From Cyanobacteria bacterium UBA3803 (GTDB lineage Bacteria > Cyanobacteriota > Vampirovibrionia > Gastranaerophilales > Gastranaerophilaceae), in contig DFEL01000063.1 in assembly GCA_002369055.1 (NCBI GenBank), forward strand, positions 1-23,933: a DNA stretch of 23,933 bases. Reading direction: 5' to 3'. Positions 1-6,495 of this stretch are shown here, one piece after another. Position 1 is the stretch's first letter, and every line of letters starts with the position of its first letter. A program made the translations under genes and the position numbers. Below the pieces are notes generated by a model. It searched no databases and was not told the origin of the DNA. It saw only the letters and a list, made by a program, of their open reading frames with translations.

Positions 1-17
1 TATATTCATAAATACTC

Positions 18-734
18 CTATTCTTTATTCATCATTTTTTTTAATTTTTTTCTGTTTAAAAACCCGTTATTTATTGCATATAAAACAGCTTGTGTTCTGT
101 CGCTTACTTGCAATTTTTGGAAAATATTGTTCACGTGAGTTTTTACAGTTGTTTCTGAAATAAACAATTGTTGAGCAACACCTTTGTATGTAATACCTTG
201 AGTTAATAAGTCTAAAACTTCTTCTTCTCTTGGAGTTAAATCTGATAAATAATTTGAATCTTGTGCTTTTTGTTGAGCAATTTTTTCTTCTTTGAAAGAT
301 TTTTGGAAATAATCGAAGAAACGAGCAGTTAAAATTGGAGGCATATAAACTTTACCGTTAGCTACTTCTTCAATTGCACCTATTAATTGAGGAGCTGCCA
401 TTGTTTTTAACACATATCCCTTTGCACCTAATTTCATTGCTCTAAAAATCAAATCCGCATCATCATAAGCACTTAATGCTAAAATTTTTGTATCTAATCC
501 TAATTCTTCAATTTCTTGAATTGCTTGTAAGCCGTTCATTTCTGGCATGTTCATATCCATCAAAACAACATCGGGTTTATGCTTTTTAACAAGATTAATA
601 CCTTGATTTGCACTTGTTGTTGCCGCAACAACATCAAAAGATCTTTCCATACTTAAAAGTTCTCTTACCCCTGCAAGATGATCGTAATTGTCATCAATTA
701 AAATTACTCTTGCTTGTTTTTTGAATTGTCTCAT
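18..734 (-). CDS. LuxR/NarL-type two-component response regulator
   Basis: A two-domain response regulator: an N-terminal receiver domain (about residues 8-130) and a C-terminal LuxR/FixJ helix-turn-helix (about 165-225). Counting from a TTG at 746, the acidic pair is D18/D19, the phospho-acceptor is D64 in VVLMDMNMPEMNG, and the switch residues are S92 and K114. The DNA-binding part shows LTPREEEVLDLL and the recognition helix SETTVKTHVNNIF. It should be phosphorylated by a histidine kinase and bind DNA as a dimer; no kinase gene is adjacent. I prefer the ATG at 734 because GGGGGA lies 5 nt upstream, whereas the in-frame TTG at 746 has no ribosome-binding site. The region upstream holds several GATGTA/TACATC words that could be its own targets (inference). 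The target regulon is unknown. Confidence 0.93.
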   Translation of the reverse strand: MRQFKKQARVILIDDNYDHLAGVRELLSMERSFDVVAATTSANQGINLVKKHKPDVVLMDMNMPEMNGLQAIQEIEELGLDTKILALSAYDDADLIFRAMKLGAKGYVLKTMAAPQLIGAIEEVANGKVYMPPILTARFFDYFQKSFKEEKIAQQKAQDSNYLSDLTPREEEVLDLLTQGITYKGVAQQLFISETTVKTHVNNIFQKLQVSDRTQAVLYAINNGFLNRKKLKKMMNKE

Positions 735-794
735 TTGTTCCCCCAAATCTTTTTTATGTCCCTATATTTTTTTTCGTTTTCTACACTGTTCATA

Positions 795-870
795 CTACAT
801 CTTTTTGGAGGATGTTACATCAACAAAAAGATTTAAAATAGAGCGTTTTTAGATTTATAAACCGATGTAG
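795..870. promoter_or_regulatory. Cluster of GATGTA/TACATC words upstream of the response regulator
   Basis: CTACATC at 795-801, the palindrome GATGTTACATC at 811-821 and GATGTAG at 864-870 lie within 76 bp, upstream of the regulator gene. The arrangement resembles a set of regulator half-sites. Autoregulation by the adjacent LuxR-type regulator is only an inference. Confidence 0.25.
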
Positions 871-890
871 ACCAAAAGATTAACAAACGG

Positions 891-919
891 TCAAAATTCA
901 TGCGGCACATGGATTTTGA
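891..919. repeat. 12-bp inverted repeat with a 5-nt loop in the divergent intergenic region
   Basis: The arms are 891-902 (TCAAAATTCATG) and 908-919 (CATGGATTTTGA), with loop CGGCA. All 12 positions pair in a + strand RNA if one U-G wobble is allowed. It is not followed by a T-run on either strand, so it is not an obvious terminator. It may be a DNA operator or a leader hairpin. The rest of the 747-1091 gap shows no gene that I can support. Confidence 0.4.
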
Positions 920-993
920 AAAATACACCGAAAAATTGAGGAGGATTTTTTTCTAATACATTGAATGTAAACTATTAGTATTATTTTAATCTT

Positions 994-1038
994 ATGTAAA
1001 TAATTTACATTGATTAAAGTAAAATTGTTTGTTAATAT
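994..1038 (+). promoter_or_regulatory. Likely prepilin gene promoter with overlapping palindrome
   Basis: ATGTAAATAATTTACAT (994-1010) is a perfect 8+1+8 palindrome, and a third half-site AATGTAAA lies at 964-971. The palindrome ends on the first base of a candidate -35 TTGATT (1010-1015), followed 17 bp later by TAATAT (1033-1038). The predicted transcript start near 1045 leaves a leader of about 47 nt. The position is suitable for repression or activation. Both hexamers are only partial matches to the consensus. Confidence 0.4.
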
Positions 1039-1091
1039 TTGATTATGGGAATTAATACAATATAAGCAGAACGATGAAAGGTAAAATATAT

Positions 1092-1838
1092 ATGCAACAA
1101 ACACCATTGGTACGGAAAGCATTTACATTGGCAGAAATTCTTGTTGTTATAGGCATAATCGGAGTTATTGCATCATTAACATTGCCAAACTTAAATAACT
1201 CTACGAATAATAAAGAAACCGTCGCAAAATTACAAAAACTTTATGCAGAGCTAAACAATGCACACGGACAAGCTGTTATAAAATACGGGCCTGTCGTAAG
1301 TTGGTATAACGGAACAGATAATTCTACTCTTATGACTAGAATAACAGGTCAAAGAATGGGAGAATTTTTAAAAGTTCGAAAAATTTGTGACGGTGCAGTA
1401 TCAGGCTGTTTTACAGCCGGAACTGCAAAATATTTAAACAATTCAAATGATGTTAATTATAACAATCAAAACACCTATAAAATGCTTTTATCTAACGATA
1501 TTTCAGTAACATGGGGTATATATAGAAACAACTGCGGAGATTTTAAAGCATCAGGCAATGAACCAACAAATAATGTTTGTGGAGTATTTGCAGTTGATAT
1601 AGACGGACCAAACAAGGGACCACATGTTTGGGGAAAAGATTTATTTAGATTTGCATTTGCAAAAGACGGAATATATCCTATGGGTATGGAACAAGAACAA
1701 CATTGGGGAAAAGATAAATTGTCCTCAAGTTGTTTTACTAAAGGTGTAGATTGTACCGGTTGGATAATGACAAGCGGTAATATGGATTATTTAAAATGCC
1801 CTTCGCAGCTAAGTTGGACTAAATTGAGTTGTAAATAG
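1092..1838 (+). CDS. Type IV prepilin-like (type II pseudopilin-like) secreted protein
   Basis: A short positively charged leader (MQQTPLVRKA) is followed by FTLAEILVVIGIIGVIASL, the class III signal used by prepilin peptidase: cleavage before F, glutamate at +5, and a hydrophobic helix that assembles into a filament. The residue at -1 is alanine instead of the usual glycine. The mature domain of about 215 residues has eight cysteines, enough for four disulphides, and a segment VDIDGPNKGPHVWGKDLF resembling a motif seen in the second prepilin-like protein of this window (18863-19522). The ATG at 1092 is chosen because AAAGG (1077-1081) precedes it by 10 nt; an in-frame ATG at 1074 lacks such a signal. 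No assembly ATPase or peptidase gene is nearby. Whether it is a pilus subunit or a pseudopilin cannot be decided here. Confidence 0.85.
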   Translation: MQQTPLVRKAFTLAEILVVIGIIGVIASLTLPNLNNSTNNKETVAKLQKLYAELNNAHGQAVIKYGPVVSWYNGTDNSTLMTRITGQRMGEFLKVRKICDGAVSGCFTAGTAKYLNNSNDVNYNNQNTYKMLLSNDISVTWGIYRNNCGDFKASGNEPTNNVCGVFAVDIDGPNKGPHVWGKDLFRFAFAKDGIYPMGMEQEQHWGKDKLSSSCFTKGVDCTGWIMTSGNMDYLKCPSQLSWTKLSCK

Positions 1839-1848
1839 CAAATATATT

Positions 1849-1883
1849 AAAAAGAGTGAACTTTAAATAAGTTCACTCTTTTT
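1849..1883. terminator. Bidirectional rho-independent terminator
   Basis: Perfect 15-bp arms at 1849-1863 and 1869-1883 around loop TAAAT, with A5 on one side and T5 on the other. It lies between two convergent genes, the prepilin-like gene (+) and the AsmA-like gene (-). Confidence 0.9.
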
Positions 1884-1887
1884 GTGT

Positions 1888-4800
1888 CTATAAATCTTCA
1901 ATTTTAGTATCTTGAGATTTTTCCATTTGTTCTATTAATTTCTTAGTTTCTTGGATTTTTTCTTCTTCCTGTTTTTTGTCTTTTTTAAAGAAAATATTTT
2001 TTATTTTTGACGTTGTTTTTGCTTCTTCTATTTGTTTTTCTTCCATATCTTCAACAGTTGCGTCGAGAGAATCCGGTTCAGGAAGCGTTGCTACAAAATT
2101 TTCTGCCTTATCAATTTGAGATTGTAAAGCAAGCCATTTAAAAGATTTTACCAATGACATAGGCTTATTAACATCACCTCTTACTATAATTTGGAATTTT
2201 GTAGCATTTAAATTATCCGTTTTTGTATCAAATGCAGGTATTGCATCAAGTTCTTCCTGAGTTACAGGTTGAGTAAATAAAGTAAATAATTTTGCAGAAG
2301 CAACATTTAATCCCGGAGTTACTTTCACCAAATTTACGGGATTTACGTTTGCAATAGGGCCTAAAACATTTGATACCATAGATGCCAATCTTGCTCTAAC
2401 TTTCATATCGGCAGTATTTTTTAACAAATCAAAATCACCTGCAATATAAAGTGTTAAAACATTTCCGTCAGAAGTTATAGGAGCAAGAGTTGTTATACCG
2501 TCTTTAAATGATATTGAGCCTTTTAATTCTTTGTAGTGAGTTGTATCAATTGACGTTAAGCCATTTAAAACACCACCCAATGCAGTTTGGAAAAATTGTG
2601 ATTCTCTAATATTTTCTGCCAAAATCATATTTTCTAATTTACCAAAAGGTCCAAACTGACCGTCTTTAACCAAAAATTCAACTTTTCCAAGTAAAGATTT
2701 CATTTGCTCATTATAATCAGTTGTACCTGCATTTATTAACAAATCACTGTTAAATGACATTTTACCTGTTAATGCATCTTTAATATTGGCAGTATCTTTA
2801 AATAATTTTTCTGTATTTACATTGTCACCTGCCACATCAATTTTTAACATATTACTTAACAGGTTCATCGCAATTTTACCGTGCATATTACCGTCAAATG
2901 CTCTTGTTCTTAAGTTATCAATGTACAAATTGTTTCTTAATAAAGAAATATCAGCCGTTGTATTACGTAAATTTATATTGCCTGTTTTGATATGACGCAA
3001 ATTTATAAAACTATTCCTTAACGCAACAGGTATATCAGTCGGTGCAGCGGCAGGTGTATTACCTTGAGGAACAATTCTTGATGCAGCAGTTGCAACCATC
3101 ATCATCTTATCTAAATCAATCTTATTCGAATTTACTCTTAAATTATTAATGTGTAAAATATTTGAAGGTTCTAATGAGATATCTGTTTGTGCAGAAATAT
3201 CAGAACCGTTTAACAATAAATTTCGAGCATTCACATTCAAAGTTTTGCCTCTAAAATCAAGTGCAAGATTATCCATTGTTGTAAGCAAATCTTTTATATA
3301 TAAGTTCTTTAAATTAAACTTACCACGCATTCTTGGCGAAGCAGAATTACCAAACACAAGCATTTTTCCGTTAAGATTAAAGCCTGCATTCCTAAATCCA
3401 TGTATAGTTCCGCTTAATTCGTTTGGAATTTTAATTCTTATAACATTTATAAAAGGTGTACTGTTCAAATTAGTAATAGTTCCGTTTATACCTGCAACTT
3501 CATCGAGTTGTTCAACTTTGTTGCCGTCTTCATCTGTTGTGTATGAAATATTATATAAACCTGTATCTTTTATTTTTAATCTATCACCTTTAAAATCAAC
3601 TTTTGCTTGTAATACAGTGTTTTTTCCGTAAGTTTGTTTTAATGTTACGGGTGTTATGTAATTTTCAGCAGATGCAAGCAATCTCAAAACCATATTTTGA
3701 CGTTTTGTATCACCTTCAATTGTCAAATCTAAAGGAATTTGACCCTTTGCGTCAATGAATTGTGCTGCTTGCGTACCTGCATATTTTTTCAAGTCTGTTG
3801 CAATTAAATTTCCGTTACCTTTAATATTGAAAACAGGTTCTTTTTTATCTGAATCAATTACCCCTTCAAATGTAATTTTTGAAGTATTATTCAACAACAC
3901 ATCCGTTGGATTTAATCTTAATCTTGTTCCGTCAATATTAATTTTCAAAACATTATCTTTTATTGTTGAATTTGTTTGAGGCAGAAGAACTGTTAAACCT
4001 TTATTTAAGATTTCTATTGTATTTAAACTCTTATTTGTATCAGAATTTAATTTTATTTCTAAATCATCATTAATAACTCTGAAGGAATTTGATTTATCAC
4101 TCATTATAAAGCCTTCAAGATTTACTTTTGCGTCACAAATAAGTTCTTTTAGTTTTCCGTTAATTTTTGCATTTAAAGATACATTACCTTTATTAATATT
4201 AATACTTCTTTTCACATCATTTGGTGCAAATGCTCTGTATAAACTTGGAACAGGAACTTTATTTGCATAAATTTTTATGTCTGCAATTGATTTTTCATCA
4301 ATTTTACCTTCCGCTTTTAAAATTGCATTATTTATATATGTATGTGTGTCTTTAATATCCAGAACATTGTTATCCAGTAACAAATTAACGTTTGTTTTCG
4401 TTATACCCAGATTTATACTTTTATTTACAATACCGCCATCTCTAACCAAAATTTTACCTTCAGAAACAAGCTTTTTGAAATTGGTATTTAAATTTGCATT
4501 TGCCTCTATATAACCTAAACCTTTAATTAAATTTAAATCATTTTTAACATGCAAAGAATCCAAATATGCCTTTGCAAGAATTATTAAATCATTAAAATAA
4601 ATTCTATCGGTTTTTACAACCATATCCAATTTTTTGTTTTTGCCATAATCATAAAGTCCTTTTAGAGCAATATTTTTACCTTTTGCAACAGAAACCGTTG
4701 TATCAATATCGCCTTTTGTACCTCTAAAAATTCCGTGAAAATAACATTCCGGAAGATTATAATCTGCCAATTTTAAAGTAGTCTTATCAATATTCAGAAA

Positions 4801-5643
4801 ACCATTCAAACGAATCTGACCTTTGTTTTCCCTTATTTTCAGCTTTGTAGATAAATTAGATTTTAAATTATATTCTCTATAAGCAAGAACAGGATTTACA
4901 AACGGTAGTTCTACTCTTTCGGGTTTGTCATCTTCTGCATCAAGTTTTTCGGCAGGTGGCAAAAATGAATTTATATCAATATCTGCCGTAATATTTTTAT
5001 CTTTATCACTATAAAATTCTGCAACAGTTTTTACCTTTACAACTTTGCCGTTTAAATATGCTAATTTTAAAGAATCACCTTTTAATTCAAGATTATGACC
5101 TGATTTTTCATCAACAATTTTTACATCATAATTATTGAGTATAAAATTTGGAACTTTTATTCTGATAAAAGAAGTATCAAAAGCCGTTTCAACTTCTGCT
5201 GCTGTTTCGTTTGTAATTTGTTCTTCTTGCTTTTGTAAAATTTGTTCAACAAGCATTAAAATCTTAAATTGCTTACCGTCAACAATCGTAAAATTCAATT
5301 TCGGATTATTAATTTCAGCAGTTGAAACTTTTGCAGTAAGCAACAATAAACTTGGCAAAGCAATTCTAAACTTAGCATTATCCGCAGAAAACAAAGTTTT
5401 GCCGTCTTCAAATTGAACGCTTATATCATCAGCTTTCACACCAATTGATAACAATGGAGTTGTGGTTATTTTTGCATTTTTAAAATCAACATTTAACGGT
5501 ATCTGCTCTTTTACCAACTTTTGTACCATTGGTTTATATTGGTTTAAATCAATTGCATTAGGAAGCACAAATAAAAATGCCAAATAGGCTAAAAATACTA
5601 ACCCGCCTACTATACTACCCAAAATTATCCAAATTTTTTTCAT
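1888..5643 (-). CDS. AsmA-like (AsmA/YhdP/TamB superfamily) membrane-anchored giant protein
   Basis: A 1251-residue protein with a single N-terminal membrane anchor (about residues 4-26, IWIILGSIVGGLVFLAYLAF) and the AsmA-type continuation DLNQYKPMVQKLVKEQ. A very long repetitive beta-rich body follows, of the kind that builds the hydrophobic groove of bridge-like AsmA-clan proteins. The region TTHYKELKGSISFKDG and GDFDLLKNTADMKVRARL toward the C-terminus matches the AsmA C-terminal domain pattern. The last 60 residues are highly charged and probably coiled coil. Known relatives (YhdP, TamB, AsmA) span the periplasm and help move phospholipids to, or maintain, the outer membrane, so its presence suggests a diderm envelope. 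The start is supported by GAGGT 8 nt upstream. The gene is transcribed alone and ends at the shared terminator at 1849-1883. Confidence 0.88.
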   Translation of the reverse strand: MKKIWIILGSIVGGLVFLAYLAFLFVLPNAIDLNQYKPMVQKLVKEQIPLNVDFKNAKITTTPLLSIGVKADDISVQFEDGKTLFSADNAKFRIALPSLLLLTAKVSTAEINNPKLNFTIVDGKQFKILMLVEQILQKQEEQITNETAAEVETAFDTSFIRIKVPNFILNNYDVKIVDEKSGHNLELKGDSLKLAYLNGKVVKVKTVAEFYSDKDKNITADIDINSFLPPAEKLDAEDDKPERVELPFVNPVLAYREYNLKSNLSTKLKIRENKGQIRLNGFLNIDKTTLKLADYNLPECYFHGIFRGTKGDIDTTVSVAKGKNIALKGLYDYGKNKKLDMVVKTDRIYFNDLIILAKAYLDSLHVKNDLNLIKGLGYIEANANLNTNFKKLVSEGKILVRDGGIVNKSINLGITKTNVNLLLDNNVLDIKDTHTYINNAILKAEGKIDEKSIADIKIYANKVPVPSLYRAFAPNDVKRSININKGNVSLNAKINGKLKELICDAKVNLEGFIMSDKSNSFRVINDDLEIKLNSDTNKSLNTIEILNKGLTVLLPQTNSTIKDNVLKINIDGTRLRLNPTDVLLNNTSKITFEGVIDSDKKEPVFNIKGNGNLIATDLKKYAGTQAAQFIDAKGQIPLDLTIEGDTKRQNMVLRLLASAENYITPVTLKQTYGKNTVLQAKVDFKGDRLKIKDTGLYNISYTTDEDGNKVEQLDEVAGINGTITNLNSTPFINVIRIKIPNELSGTIHGFRNAGFNLNGKMLVFGNSASPRMRGKFNLKNLYIKDLLTTMDNLALDFRGKTLNVNARNLLLNGSDISAQTDISLEPSNILHINNLRVNSNKIDLDKMMMVATAASRIVPQGNTPAAAPTDIPVALRNSFINLRHIKTGNINLRNTTADISLLRNNLYIDNLRTRAFDGNMHGKIAMNLLSNMLKIDVAGDNVNTEKLFKDTANIKDALTGKMSFNSDLLINAGTTDYNEQMKSLLGKVEFLVKDGQFGPFGKLENMILAENIRESQFFQTALGGVLNGLTSIDTTHYKELKGSISFKDGITTLAPITSDGNVLTLYIAGDFDLLKNTADMKVRARLASMVSNVLGPIANVNPVNLVKVTPGLNVASAKLFTLFTQPVTQEELDAIPAFDTKTDNLNATKFQIIVRGDVNKPMSLVKSFKWLALQSQIDKAENFVATLPEPDSLDATVEDMEEKQIEEAKTTSKIKNIFFKKDKKQEEEKIQETKKLIEQMEKSQDTKIEDL

Positions 5644-5674
5644 AATAAATACCTCACCCTATATCTATAAGAAT

Positions 5675-5702
5675 ATTATATAGCAAAACGACCATAAAAC
5701 AA
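5675..5702 (-). promoter_or_regulatory. Promoter of the AsmA-like gene
   Basis: On the minus strand, TTGTTT (5702-5697) is followed after 16 bp by a perfect TATAAT (5680-5675). The leader would be about 25 nt. The -35 lies inside the terminator hairpin of the upstream gene (5688-5720), so the two signals overlap. Confidence 0.6.
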
Positions 5703-5720
5703 TTAATGTTTTACAGTCGT
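5688..5720 (-). terminator. Terminator of the 5746-6351 gene
   Basis: Arms at 5688-5700 and 5708-5720 form 13 pairs in the minus-strand RNA, two of them G-U wobbles, with a 7-nt loop and a short TTT after it. On the + strand the two wobbles become mismatches, so the minus orientation is favoured. Confidence 0.6.
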
Positions 5721-5745
5721 AAAAACTCTTTACTTTTCAAATAAA

Positions 5746-6351
5746 CTAAATACCCAATGCCATTCTGTTCATCATCGCAAGCATGTCTTGTCCTGCAAAC
5801 ATAGCATTTTTTGATTTTTCAAGTTCTTCAACTCTATCTTTTATATACTTAAAATCAGCCTGTATAGTTTCCGGTTTATCGACAATTTCTGCACCCGTTG
5901 AAATTTTTATTCCATTTTGCTTGTTGTTATCAACTTGTACAGCAACATTTTTATTTGCTTGAACAGAGGCAGCAGCAGTAAATTCTTTTATAGCAGCATC
6001 AAACTTATCTACAATATCATTAGGATTTTTTATAATTTTAACATCAATTCCAAGCTTCTCGCCCATTTTTTTTATATCATCATCCAACTTCTTTAAGTCT
6101 ACATTAGGACTTGAAAATTGAGGTTGAACTTGAGCCTGCTGAGTACGTGCAGGTTGATTTGTTGACTGCTGTTTTTCAGCCTGTGCAATTAATGCTCGTG
6201 CTTCGGCTTCTGATTTAACGGTCGAAGGATCAATCCCCAATTGTTTTAATTTTTTTATTAATTCTTCGCTTAAATTATTACATCCAAAATGTACAGCACT
6301 AACTGCGTACATCATATTAGCACTTATATTTGAAATTCCATCCATTCCCAT
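5746..6351 (-). CDS. Uncharacterised 201-residue protein with helical N-terminal motif
   Basis: I do not recognise the family. The protein is cytosolic-looking, with no signal peptide or membrane segment. Residues about 25-60 read NLSEELIKKLKQLGIDPSTVKSEAEA when split around the middle, a helix-turn-helix-like arrangement often found in small helical domains of this lineage. A Q/S/T-rich linker and two further helical stretches (LKKLDDDIKKMGEKLGID; YIKDRVEELEKSKNAMF) follow, the second a likely short coiled coil. The ATG at 6351 is chosen because AAAGGG lies 7 nt upstream; an overlapping in-frame GTG at 6357 is too close to that signal. It is a single-gene unit with its own terminator. A TAAAGTTT box upstream raises the possibility of control by a flagellar-type sigma factor. 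Function unknown. Confidence 0.75.
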   Translation of the reverse strand: MGMDGISNISANMMYAVSAVHFGCNNLSEELIKKLKQLGIDPSTVKSEAEARALIAQAEKQQSTNQPARTQQAQVQPQFSSPNVDLKKLDDDIKKMGEKLGIDVKIIKNPNDIVDKFDAAIKEFTAAASVQANKNVAVQVDNNKQNGIKISTGAEIVDKPETIQADFKYIKDRVEELEKSKNAMFAGQDMLAMMNRMALGI

Positions 6352-6386
6352 ACACACACCCTTTATTTTCCATTAAGACAGTATGC

Positions 6387-6414
6387 ATGTCGGAATTTTT
6401 TTGTAAAAACTTTA
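6387..6414 (-). promoter_or_regulatory. Possible sigma-28-like promoter of the 201-residue protein gene
   Basis: The minus strand has TAAAGTTT (6414-6407), an exact match to the FliA/SigD -35 word, then 13 bp, then CCGACAT (6393-6387), close to the CCGATAA part of the -10. The spacing is one base longer than usual. A sigma-70 reading of the same region is also possible but weak. Confidence 0.3.
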
Positions 6415-6445
6415 GATTTTGTAAACAAATATTACAATTCACAAT

Positions 6446-6478
6446 AAAAAGCAGCAAACCCGACTGAGTTTGCTGCTT
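6446..6478 (-). terminator. Terminator of the glycogen debranching enzyme gene
   Basis: Perfect 11-bp arms (6449-6459 and 6468-6478, GC-rich AAGCAGCAAAC) with an 8-nt loop, followed on the minus strand by a T5 run at 6450-6446. It lies 18 bp beyond the stop codon. Confidence 0.9.
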
Positions 6479-6495
6479 CTATTCATTATTTTTGA

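Noticed and set aside
898..1122. Minus-strand open frame of 74 codons between the regulator and prepilin-like genes
   Set aside because: Low-complexity hydrophobic translation, no ribosome-binding site, and it overlaps the start of a well-supported gene on the other strand.
2786..5416. Several + strand open frames inside the AsmA-like gene
   Set aside because: They are antisense shadows of a 1251-codon gene and lack start signals or recognisable motifs.
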